NCBI GenBank assembly: GCA_029582265.1
Contig: CM055822.1
Span: 43,625,973 to 43,689,972, forward strand
DNA from: Zoroaster sp. YZ-2022
Lineage: Eukaryota > Echinodermata > Asteroidea > Forcipulatida > Zoroasteridae
Length of the DNA: 64,000 nucleotides
Direction of reading: 5' to 3'
Position 1 is the first letter of the stretch. Every line of letters starts with the position of its first letter. This document shows, in pieces, positions 9,542 through 19,874 of this stretch. The notes beneath the pieces are model-generated. The model was not told where the DNA came from. It searched no databases and saw only the letters and a list, made by a program, of their open reading frames with translations. Position numbers and translations under genes: made by a program.

Positions 9542-10568
9542 GATGCTTGACATCCGTACCGGCGATCCCGGTTCGAATCCCGCCTGCGTTTTTTCCCCTT
9601 TTATTGTGTAGCAATACATTTCAAACCCTTTATTTAAGTAGGTTTAATTTAACCTATCTAATAACAACATGGTCCAGATGGCGCAGCACGTTTTTCCGGA
9701 CCACTGGAAGTGTCAATCGCGGGACTTCCAGAGCTCGGACGCACCGGTTCGAAGCCCTAGAACAGACCTAATTCAGGGACATGGCAGCTGCGGCAGTAGC
9801 AACGGTTTGGGGGCCGCCATGTCTCTCCCGTATTCGGTAGTTGGTTACGGTGCGGGAAAGTAAAGGAGGGACCGGGGGTCTGCCGATTCCCCCAGAAGGG
9901 TGCTAAGGTGGTTATCACGCTTGGCTCGCCTAGAAGATTCAACGCTCCCCAATGCCTGGTCATTACCTCTGACTAACTTTCTGCAGAAATTAGTTTTGAA
10001 AAAATATATAAATAATAGCTTTAATTACTATTATTTTATTTTAAAATTGACTCACTCACAAACCATGTCACTTAACGTTGTGTCCCTTATTAACATACAG
10101 CTGTTTGATTGAATTCCACCCTCTAGAATAGTGAAAACATCCACACTGAAAAGCAGCCATTTTGGAAAAAGACCTTACGCTTGAAAACAAAGTAGGACCA
10201 CTTTTTCAGGGCCTAGTGTATCCAAAATACGCACGGCTGGAATTCAAGTATCCCAGGTTATGATAGTGGGCCATTTTTACACAATCCATCAAATGAATGG
10301 GCCTCAAATCTTTGTTTTTCAGAAACAATTGTGGGGTTTACACTTTATGGTAAACAGCTCAGCGCATTAATTTCTCAATATTTAGTGGGGTGCACTAATT
10401 TCTACTCAATTGAGAATTTCACATGGTGTCACCGCAATTAGTCTTACTTATTACAAAATCAAATGAAAATAACAAATTATCACGTTGGACTTCAAAATCA
10501 ATGAGCATTCCCGTTATCTTTCCATCACATCAAATGATGATGAATCTTCTTTCATAGCAAACAGTCCG

Positions 10569-10640
10569 GGGAAGTGGTGGTCTAATGGATTAGACGCTTG
10601 ACATCCATACCGGCGATCCCGGTTCGAATCCCGCCTGCGT
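10569..10640 (+). repeat. tRNA-like SINE head with A and B boxes
   Basis: 'tggtctaatgg' fits the pol III A-box consensus and 'ggttcgaatcc' the B box, spaced as in a tRNA, with the GTCT/AGAC D stem intact. The anticodon arm does not pair well, so this is a tRNA-derived repeat head, not a tRNA gene. A damaged copy lies at 11598-11660 and a half copy at 9542-9590. Confidence 0.65.
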
Positions 10641-11726
10641 ATTTCCCCTTTTATTGTGTAGCAATACATTTCAAACCCTTTATTTAAGTAGGTTTAATTT
10701 AACCTATCTAATACCAACATGGTCCAGATAGCGCAGCACGTTGGCCGGACCACTGGAAGTGTCAATCGCGGGACTTCCAGAGCTGGGACGCACCGTTTCG
10801 AAGCCCTAGAACAGACCTAATTCAGGGACATGGCAGCTGCGGCAGCAGCAACGGTTTGGGGCCGCTATGTCTCTTCCCTATTCGATAGTTGGTTACGGTG
10901 CGGGAAAGTAAAGGAGGGACCGGGCGTCTGCCGATTCCCAGAAGGGTGCTAAGGTGGTTATCATCACGCTTGGCCGCTTGGATTCAACGCTCCCCAATGT
11001 CTGGTCGTACCTCTGACTAACTTTTAACAGAAATTAGTTTTGAAAAAAAAATATAAATAATAGCTTTACAATTACTATATTTTATTTTAAAAAATTGACT
11101 CACACAAACCATGTCACATAACGTTGTTGTGTCCTTAACATACAGCTGTTTGATTGAATTCCACTCTGAAGATAGTGAAAACATCCACACTGAAAAGCAG
11201 ACATTTGGAAAAAGACCTTACGCTTGAAATCAAAGTGGACCACTTTTTCAGGGCCTAGTGTACATCAAAATACGCACGGCTGGAATTCTAGTATCCCAGG
11301 TTATGATAGTGGGCCATTTTACACAATCCATCAAATGAATGGGCCTCAAATCTTTGTTTTCAGAAAAAATTGTGGGGTTTACACTTTATGGTAACAACTC
11401 AGCATAATTTCTCAATATTTAGTGATTGCACTAATTACTACTCAATTGATTTCACATGCTGTCACCGCAATTAGTCTTACTTATTACAAAATCAAATGAA
11501 AATAAAAATTATCACGTTGGACTTCAAAATCAATGAAACTTCCCGTTATCTTTCCATCACATCAAATGATGATGAATCTTCTTTCATAGCAAACAGTCCG
11601 GGGAAGTGGTGGTCTAATGGATTAGACGCTTGACGTCCATATCGGCGACCCGCCTGCGTTTTTCCCCTTTGTTGTGGCAATACATTTCAAACCCTTTATT
11701 TAATGGATAAATTGGGTAAACAAAAC

Positions 11727-11800
11727 TGTCTTCGGTGGGAGTTGAACTGGTGACCGTTAGCTTCTGGTCAGTCGCTCTACCGACTGAGCTATCAACGACT
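11727..11800 (-). repeat. tRNA-like sequence, degenerate
   Basis: The reverse complement contains TAGCTCAGTCGGTAGAGCG (A box and D arm) and CAGTTCAACTCC (B-box-like). Acceptor and anticodon stems do not pair well. Probably a SINE head of another family inserted into the third repeat copy. Confidence 0.55.
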
Positions 11801-12260
11801 TGAACATAGTGCAATACATTGAAGATGGAGATATGATTTGCCTACTTTTTCCTGTAAATTTACATGTAATTTTGAGTGTACTTTCTCTCACAGTGATGCA
11901 AAGATACTAGGGTGGCTGCATTTCATTGGCCGCTTGTTTGCAGGAACAAACAAATTCCAGTATTTAGCTCCTCCCTCCCACTTTTCGACACTGTTTAAAC
12001 CAGATGTCGCGCTTATATATACACAGGCTGCAATAATAGGCCTATGTCATGCAATGCAACACGCAATTCAGGTCGCCGTTAAATTCTCACAACAAACGAA
12101 GCGTGACCCATTTTGGGAAAAAAGGCCTTACCTTGAAATCAAGTGGGGCCACTTTTCAGGGCCTAGTGTATCGAAAATACGCACAGTTGGAAATCATCGA
12201 GCCCAGGTTGATTTATGATATTGGACCATTTTGCACAATCCCCAAATCATGGGGCCCCAA

Positions 12261-12760
12261 NNNNNNNNNNNNNNNNNNNNNNNNNNNNNNNNNNNNNNNN
12301 NNNNNNNNNNNNNNNNNNNNNNNNNNNNNNNNNNNNNNNNNNNNNNNNNNNNNNNNNNNNNNNNNNNNNNNNNNNNNNNNNNNNNNNNNNNNNNNNNNNN
12401 NNNNNNNNNNNNNNNNNNNNNNNNNNNNNNNNNNNNNNNNNNNNNNNNNNNNNNNNNNNNNNNNNNNNNNNNNNNNNNNNNNNNNNNNNNNNNNNNNNNN
12501 NNNNNNNNNNNNNNNNNNNNNNNNNNNNNNNNNNNNNNNNNNNNNNNNNNNNNNNNNNNNNNNNNNNNNNNNNNNNNNNNNNNNNNNNNNNNNNNNNNNN
12601 NNNNNNNNNNNNNNNNNNNNNNNNNNNNNNNNNNNNNNNNNNNNNNNNNNNNNNNNNNNNNNNNNNNNNNNNNNNNNNNNNNNNNNNNNNNNNNNNNNNN
12701 NNNNNNNNNNNNNNNNNNNNNNNNNNNNNNNNNNNNNNNNNNNNNNNNNNNNNNNNNNNN
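12261..12760. other. Assembly gap, 500 N
   Basis: Exactly 500 undetermined bases, the usual convention for a scaffold gap of unknown or rounded size. Reading frames crossing it are meaningless. Confidence 1.
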
Positions 12761-13064
12761 TTTTGGTGTAAATACGTAAAAAAATTTTTGAAATTGTGTC
12801 CTGCCATAAAAAAAACCCCCAATTTTATATTATTTTATTCACGGCGCAATATTTCTTTCTTTCTTACGCACATTATAGTAGCCGACCCAAAATTTGACGG
12901 TGTTTAACGATATCCAAAGTTTACAATCCCGATTATCGATTGTATTATTATCTAATACAACGGGCTTGTTAAAATGTTTAATTTCAATCGTATGATACAT
13001 TTTATTATAAACTAAAAGATAAAATAATATTAGTTTATAATAAAAATATCCCTTTTTGCATTTC
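12761..13064. other. AT-rich, no gene seen
   Basis: Post-gap AT-rich sequence ending in a good splice-acceptor-like tract (tttttgcatttcag, ending 13065) just before the virus-like coding block. Confidence 0.4.
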
Positions 13065-13065
13065 A

Positions 13066-14017
13066 GAGTAATACGTCAAAGCGGTATCAATAATCTGGCA
13101 ACTTTGAGGCTGGAAGAATTTAATCCATCAACTTGTCCATTCAAAAGATTTATCGTCTGAAACAGAATTCTTTAAGTAGAACTCGCCGATCCTTTCCAAA
13201 AGTACAAGTTGCCCCACGTCAATAGCGATAAGATTGTAAGTAGCTGGAATTCGGATCCGCTAAAGTTTTATCAGAATCAAATGAATTGGTGTAGTACGAC
13301 GGGGTGCGGGGTGAGTTACGAACATTTGCTCAATTCGAATCCGATGATTAGTAGTTTCTTCAAGTTTCACGTCTATTATCAAAATAGGCGATTGCTCAAA
13401 GAATGAGTTGTCCCGCATCTTTTCAAAATTTTGGGAGCGCGTTCGAAAATAAAAATAGACATTGGCGCATATAGAAGAATATGTAGAGATTTTCATGTCT
13501 CGTCGGTATCTAATTGGAGACAACAAGAAGATGGAAACTCGAGAGGATTGGGAATGGCCTATTATTACGACAACGGTTACGTTCCGGTGCCCGGGAAAGA
13601 CTATCATAATTCAAGCCTGCGCGTTCCGTTCTCGAACGAGAATGATTATTCCGACGCAACAGAGATGGGCTTTGGAGATCATCCCTCGACGTATACGGTC
13701 GCCTACATTTCACAATATCCCGATACCCAGCGGGCTTGGGTTCAATTTAAACTCACGGAGGGATTGGCTCAGGGTTTTACATATATAGGTATAGAATGAA
13801 TCAACGACTCTATAAGGACGTACGTTTACGCCTACTAGGAGCTCAAGCTCAAGCTAAAACTGGAATTATCGTACCTGGTACCGGTTTAGATGCAAAAAGA
13901 GAATTCTTAAACATACTCAAGGCTTCGATCGATTCTCCGGTAGATTTGCAATCTTCCATTCAAATGTACCAAGATTCTTTACAATATCCCTTTCAATACC
14001 GAGCTATATTTGATCAG
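13066..14017 (+). pseudogene. Virus-like element protein, N-terminal and middle part, decayed
   Basis: One frame can be followed from about 13066 to about 13830, with in-frame stops at 13158, 13173, 13404 and 13797. A one-base shift near 13836 continues to about 14017. The best-preserved stretches are 13209-13403 (with CSTTGCGVSYEH and a Phe/Tyr-rich FFKFHVYYQNRRLL), 13431-13796 (with GMAYYYDNGYVPVPGKDY and ending near GFTYIG) and 13838-14017 (with LLGAQAQAKTGIIVPGTG). Its last part lies beyond the piggyBac insertion at 22042-22332. Multicopy relatives of this kind occur as mobile, virus-like genes in marine invertebrates; I cannot name the family, and a structural (capsid-associated) role would be a guess. 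An acceptor-like tract just upstream suggests splicing. Confidence 0.5.
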
Positions 14018-14080
14018 TCATGCCTTGGTTGCTACCGGTTTTTGCATAGCATGTTCAGTTCTTTACCAGAGACTTTTTAA
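14018..14080. other. Fragment between virus-like ORF and piggyBac
   Basis: 63 bp that, together with 21884-22037, form a roughly 213-bp insert separating the two halves of the virus-like ORF once the piggyBac element is removed. On the minus strand the right part reads KRATCAQCGMYV in an open frame, possibly a remnant of another element. Confidence 0.35.
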
Positions 14081-14107
14081 CAATTTTCAGTGTATAGCGC
14101 CCTCACT

Positions 14108-14389
14108 CAACAACATCATGAAAGGCCACTCTTGCAATGACAACAAATAACTCCACAAGTTATGACAAGAAAAATATTGACCAATAAAACAAATGCTTGT
14201 TTTGTTTATGGGTGGTTCATAAACCCCAACGTAATAGGTGATATATTTTAGGTTCAGGTGAAAGGAATGTTGCAGGTAATTGCACAAAATTGATTTTACT
14301 GTAGCAGTAGTCAAGTTTAAATGAAGGTTGCTCACATACCCACCCCACCCATTTCAAGATTGCTTACCACCAACCCACCCCCCTCCCCC
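14108..14389. other. piggyBac 3' region, no gene
   Basis: Sequence between the left inverted end of the element and the satellite. It is rich in CCCACCC runs toward 14390. No coding signal. Confidence 0.5.
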
Positions 14390-17300
14390 ATTTCAATGTT
14401 GTGTTGCTGGTGTGCGCACTGTCACTCAACATTGAAATGGGGAGGGGGAGACTGAAGGACCACAATCAAAAATGTTTATCACACCTGTGAAACTTCTCAA
14501 AGCATGGCAGCACACATTGGCTTTTAACACTGTTTACAAATCATACGAGTTTGTTACCGCTTGGCTTTAGTGATGCAAATGACACAGTTGCATTTTTGCT
14601 GGGTGAGCAACATTGAAATGGGGACACCTAGGACACAATCCAAACCACATTGGTAAATGTTTATCACACACTGTGAAACTTCTCAAAGCATGGCAGCACA
14701 CACATTGGCTTTTAACACTGTTTACAAATCATACAGTTTGTTACTGCTTGTTTAGTGATGCAAATGACACAGTTGCATTTTTGCTGGGTGAGCAACACTG
14801 AAATGGGGGGACACCTAGAACACAATCCAAACTACATTGGGTAAATGTTTATCACACACTGTGAAACTTCTCAAAGCATGGCAGCACACACATTGGCTTT
14901 TAACACTGTTTACAAATCATACGAGTTTGTTACCGCTTGGCTTTAGTGATGCAAATGACACAGTTGCATTTTTGCTGGGTGAGCAACATTGAAATGGGGG
15001 ACACCTAGAACACAATCCAAACTACATTGGGTAAATGTTTATCACACACTGTGAAACTTCTCAAAGCATGGCAGCACACACATTGGCTTTTAACACTGTT
15101 TACAAATCATACGAGTTTGTTACCGCTTGGCTTTAGTGATGCAAATGACACAGTTGCATTTTTTGCGTGGTGAGCAACATTTAAATGGGGGTGGGTGGAA
15201 ACCTAGAACACAATCCAAACTACATTGGGTAAATGTTTATCACACACTGTGAAACTTCTCGAAGCATGGCAGCACACACATTGGCTTTTTAACACTGTTT
15301 ACAAATCATACGAGTTTGTTACCTTGGCTTTAGTGATGCAAATGACACAGTTGCATTTTTTTGCTGGGTGAGCAACATTGAAATGGGGGGACACCTAGAA
15401 CACAATCCAAACTACATTGGGTAAATGTTTATCACACACTGTGAAACTTCTCAAAGCATGGCAGCACACACATTGGCTTTTAACACTGTTTACAAATCAT
15501 ACGAGTTTGTTACCGCTTGGCTTTAGTGATGCAAATGACACAGTTGCATTTTTGCTGGGTGAGCAACATTGAAATGGGGGGACACCTAGAACACAATCCA
15601 AACTACATTGGGTAAAATGTTTATCACACACTGTGAAACTTCTCAAAGCATGGCAGCACACACATTGGCTTTTAACACTGTTTACAAAACATACGAGTTT
15701 GTTACAGCTTGGCTTTTAGTGATGCAAATGACACAGTTGCATTTTTGCTGGGTGAGCAACATTGAAATGGGGACACCTAGAACACAATCCAAACTACATT
15801 GGGTAAATGTTTATCACACACTGTGAAACTTCTCAAAGCATGGCAGCACACACATTGGCTTTTAACACTGTTTACAAATCATACGAGTTTGTTACCGCTT
15901 GGCTTTCGTGATGCAAATGACACAGTTGCATTTTTGCTGGGTGAGCAACATTGAAATGGGGGACACCTAGAACACAATCCAAACTACATTGGGTAAATGT
16001 TTATCACACACTGTGAAACTTCTCAAAGTATGGCAGCACACACATTGGCTTTTAACACTGTTTACAAATCATACAGTTTGTTACCGGTGGGCTTTTTTGA
16101 GGCAAATGACACCGTTGCATTTTTTGCTGGGTGAGCAACATTGAAATGGGGGACACCTAGAACACAATCCAAACTACATTGGGTAAATGTTTATCACACA
16201 CTGTGAAACTTCTCAAAGCATGGCAGCACACACATTGGCTTTTAACACTGTTTACAAATCATACGAGTTTGTTACTGCTTGGCTTTAGTGATGCAAATGA
16301 CACAGTTGCATTTTTTGCTGGGTGAGCAACATTGAAATGGGGGGGGGGGGGACACCTAGAACACAATCCAAACTACATTGGGTAAATGTTTATCACACAC
16401 TGTGAAACTTCTCAAAGCATGGCAGCACACACATTGGCTTTTAACACTGTTTACAAATCATACGAGTTTGTTACCGCTTGGCTTTAGTGATGCAAATGAC
16501 ACAGTTGCATTTTTTGCTGGGTGAGCAACATTGAAATGGGGGGGGGGACACCTAGAACACAATCCAAACTACATTGGGTAAATGTTTATCACACACTGTG
16601 AAACTTCTCAAAGCATGGCAGCACACACATTGGCTTTTAACACTGTTTACAAATCATACGAGTTTGTTACCGCTTGGCTTTAGTGATGCAAATGACACAG
16701 TTGCATTTTTTGCTGGGTGAGCAACTTTGAAATGGGGGGGGGGGACACCTAGAACACAATCCAAACTACATTGGGTAAATGTTTATCACACACTGTGAAA
16801 CTTCTCAAAGCATGGCCGCACACACATTGGCTTTTAACACTGTTTACAAATCATACGAGTTTGTTACCGCTTGGCTTTAGTGATGCAAATGACACAGTTG
16901 CATTTTTTGCTGGGTGAGCAACATTGAAATGGGGGGGGGGGGACACCTAGAACACAATCCAAACTACATTGGGTAAATGTTTATCACACACTGTGAAACT
17001 TCTCAAAGCATGGCAGCACACACATTGGCTTTTAACACTGTTTACAAATCATACGAGTTTGTTTCCGCTTGGCTTTAGTGATGCAAATGACACAGTTGCA
17101 TTTTTTGCTGGGTGAGCAATATTGAAATGGGGGACACCTAGAACACAATCCAAACTACATTGGGTAAATGTTTATCACACACTGTGAAACTTCTCAAAGC
17201 ATGGCACACACACATTGGCTTTTAACACTGTTTACAAATCATACGAGTTTGTTACCGCTTGGCTTTAGTGATGCAAATGACACAGTTGCATTTTTGCTGG

Positions 17301-18474
17301 GTGAGCAACATTGAAATGGGGGACACCTAGAACACAATCCAAAAACATTGGGTAAATGTTTATCACACACTGTGAAACTTCTCAAAGCATGGCAGCACAC
17401 ACATTGGCTTTTAACACTGTTTACAAATCATACGAGTTTGTTACCGCTTGGCTTTAGTGATGCAAATGACACAGTTGCATTTTTGCTGGTGAGCAACTTT
17501 GAAATGGGGACACACCTAGAACACAATCCAAACTACATTGGGTAAATGTTTATCACACACTGTGAAACTTCTCAAAGCATGGCAGCACACACATTGGCTT
17601 TTAACACTGTTTACAAATCATACGAGTTTGTTACCGCTTGGCTTTAGTGATGCAAATGACACAGTTGCATTTTTTGCTGGGTGAGCAACATTGAAATGGG
17701 GGGGGGGGACACCTAGAACACAATCCAAACTACATTGGGTAAATGTTTATCACACACTGTGAAACTTCTCAAAGCATGGCAGCACACACATTGGCTTTTG
17801 ACACTGTTTACAAATCATACGAGTTTGTTTCCGCTTGGCTTTAGTGATGCAAATGACACAGTTGCATTTTTTGCTGGGTGAGCAATATTGAAATGGGGGG
17901 GGGGGGGGGGGACACCTAGAACACAATCCAAACTACATTGGGTAAATGTTTATCACACACTGTGAAACTTCTCAAAGCATGGCAGCACACACATTGGCTT
18001 TTGACACTGTTTACAAATCATACGAGTTTGTTTCCGCTTGGCTTTAGTGATGCAAATGACAGTTGCATTTTTTGCTGGGTGAGCAACATTGAAATGGGGG
18101 GGGGGACACCTAGAACACAATCCAAACTACATTGGCTAAATGTTTATCACACACTGTGAAACTTCTCAAAGCATGGCAGCACACACATTGGCTTTTAACA
18201 CTGTTTACAAATCATACGAGTTTGTTACCGCTTGGCTTTAGTGATGCAAATGACACAGTTGCATTTTTGGCTGGGTGAGCAACATTGAAATGGGGGGGGG
18301 GGGACACCTAGAACACAATCCAAACTACATTGGGTAAATGTTTATCACACACTGTGAAACTTCTCAAAGCATGGCAGAACACACATTGGCTTTTGACACT
18401 TTACAAATCATATGAGTTTGTTTCCGCTTGGCTTGTGTGCTGCAAACGACACAGTTGCGCCTTTTGCTGGGCTC
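14390..18474 (-). repeat. ~190-bp satellite derived from the piggyBac transposase 3' end, ~21 units
   Basis: About 21 head-to-tail units; spacing of the 'gtaaatgtttatcac' landmark runs from 188 to 203 bp, and most length variation comes from a G-run of about 4 to 18. On the minus strand each unit carries the transposase C-terminal cysteine-rich domain (NCVICITKAKRKQT, then C-x2-C, then CFEKFH and a stop in the best unit, 17878-17750) followed by about 60-80 bp of 3' flank. Most units share two nonsense changes (from 'gttaccgc' and 'ttaacactg'). Units nearest the gene carry 'gtttccgc' and 'ttgacactg', which keep the frame. The array is continuous with transposase exon 2 at about 18364-18474. 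Confidence 0.9.
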
Positions 18475-19874
18475 ACTTCTCCCAGGATAATGTCTACTCG
18501 AAAGACACGATGGCTCATTGGTGTGCTTTGCTCGGTTGTGCTTCCAGGTGGAAAGAAGTTCATTGACCACCTTCACGCGGAAATCCAAGCTCGTCAAGTG
18601 CTGGTTTGTAGGAATTCGGTTGTAGACGACAGTAGCGTTCACCAAACAGATGTCAAGAATGGCCACGAAAATTCTTTTCCACCATTTCAGCGATCTATGG
18701 TGGTGTGTATAATACTGACACAGTTGCGATGCTAGATCACTTCCACCCATGTATTTATTATAATCACTGACGAGAACAGGTTTTTTGATTTCACGAAGTC
18801 CAGTGGAACTGTATTTGCTGCGAATGTCTTTAGTGTCCATACTGCAGTCACCATAATTAGTCAGAAGAGTTACACGCTTTGCATCCTGCCAAACAACACA
18901 TAGTTGCCCTGCTTTTGTGTAAAAGTTCGGGTCATCGCCTTTTTTCATGCGGAACTTCTTTGGGTTTGCACTCTCCGGAATCCCTTGGGTGGTGTATCGT
19001 ACTGTTCCACGAGCTCCAAACCCTAGCTGTGACAACTTGTGGACGAGAGCCGGGCTGGTGTACCAATTGTCCATGAAAACAAAATGTCCCTTATGTTCGA
19101 GTCCTTGCAGTAGTTCCATAACTATTTTGCCAGATGCTGAAAGGTTAGATGGATGGTTTGCTGCTGCATAAGCAATTGAGGATGTCTGCAATTGGTATGA
19201 TGTGGGCTCTGAACCAGTGAACACCTTCCACGCACATGTGTACCCGGTTTCAGACTCGTTCAATGAAAAACATTTCAATCCAAACTTAGCAGACTTGCGT
19301 GGCATGTACTGTTTAAAACCGATGCGGCCTTTAAACTTTATCATAGTCTCATCTGGCGAGAGGTTTCGTCCAGGTTTATATATGCGACGAAACAATGGCA
19401 GTACAATGTGAAGCAGCGGGCGAACTTTACACAGTTTGTCACGGGGAGAGTCATCATCCATTTCAGCTCTGTTGTTGGCAACGTGGAAAAATCTCAGGAG
19501 TGCGTCAAATCGGTTTGCGAGACATAGTTGATGAGTACACAGGACTTCGCAGAACTTCAGACCTGGACCAGTGCATGGCGTAGCGTGGCCTTTTGTTGAT
19601 GCCCATACACAGAAGCAAGGCCACAAATGCCATCATCTCAGGGATATCCGTTGGAGTCAGGGCATGCTGATGATTGGCTGCATCTGCACCCAGCGTTTGG
19701 TCAGCATAGCGATTGGTCTCTGTCACCATCAACTTCCAGACTGCCTGACAGAAGAACAGTTGAAAGATCTGCCCAGGCGAGAGGTTACTGAAATCTTCAG
19801 TACATCCAGTCTCTTCAGTAAAGTTCATAGGGGGTCGCTTCGTATAGGAGGAGTTTGCTTTATGCCATCCAGAC
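18364..19874 (-). pseudogene. piggyBac transposase, exon 2 (catalytic domain)
   Basis: DDE/RNase-H-like transposase of the piggyBac superfamily (DDE_Tnp_1_7 type). The first catalytic Asp is in SPDETMIKFKGR (about 19352), the second in FMDNWYTS (about 19070) and the third in YNKYMGGSDLA (about 18737), matching the family D-D-D spacing. Upstream, 19874-19525 reads in frame from the exon-1 junction through GQIFQLFFCQAVW and TPTDIPEMMAFVALLLCMGI. A one-base shift near 19524 moves into the 420-codon frame that holds the catalytic core. The C-terminal zinc finger begins NCVVC but a 2-nt loss near 18396 replaces its second half, ending at 18364. Acceptor CTTCAG precedes 19874. Inactive as read, but only lightly damaged. 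Confidence 0.9.

Larger units (their letters stand above)
9542..12260. repeat. Tandem ~1.05-kb repeat with tRNA-like head, 2.5 copies
   Basis: Copy 1 is 9542 to about 10590, copy 2 about 10591-11620, and a partial third begins near 11621 and resumes at about 12100-12260, where the assembly gap cuts it. The copies share 'ccggttcgaatcccgcctgcg', 'aagcagccattttgg' or 'aagcagacatttgg', 'agggcctagtgta' and 'tcccaggttatgatagtgg'. Each unit begins with a tRNA-like block (10569-10640; 11598-11660 damaged). The foldback element sits exactly in the head of copy 1, leaving only its B-box half. No coding capacity. Confidence 0.8.

Noticed and set aside
9017..9614. 118- and 158-codon open frames across the right foldback arm
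   Set aside because: They are translations of the 15/17-bp tandem repeats (recurring Thr-Ser-Asp-Pro-Leu and His-Tyr-Val-Arg), not genes.
12049..12907. Open frames of 182-240 codons over the gap
   Set aside because: Composed almost entirely of undetermined bases.
14613..18566. Several plus-strand 60-80 codon frames (MGKCLSHTVKLLKAWQ type)
   Set aside because: Antisense shadows of the satellite unit; the meaningful frame is on the minus strand (piggyBac finger).
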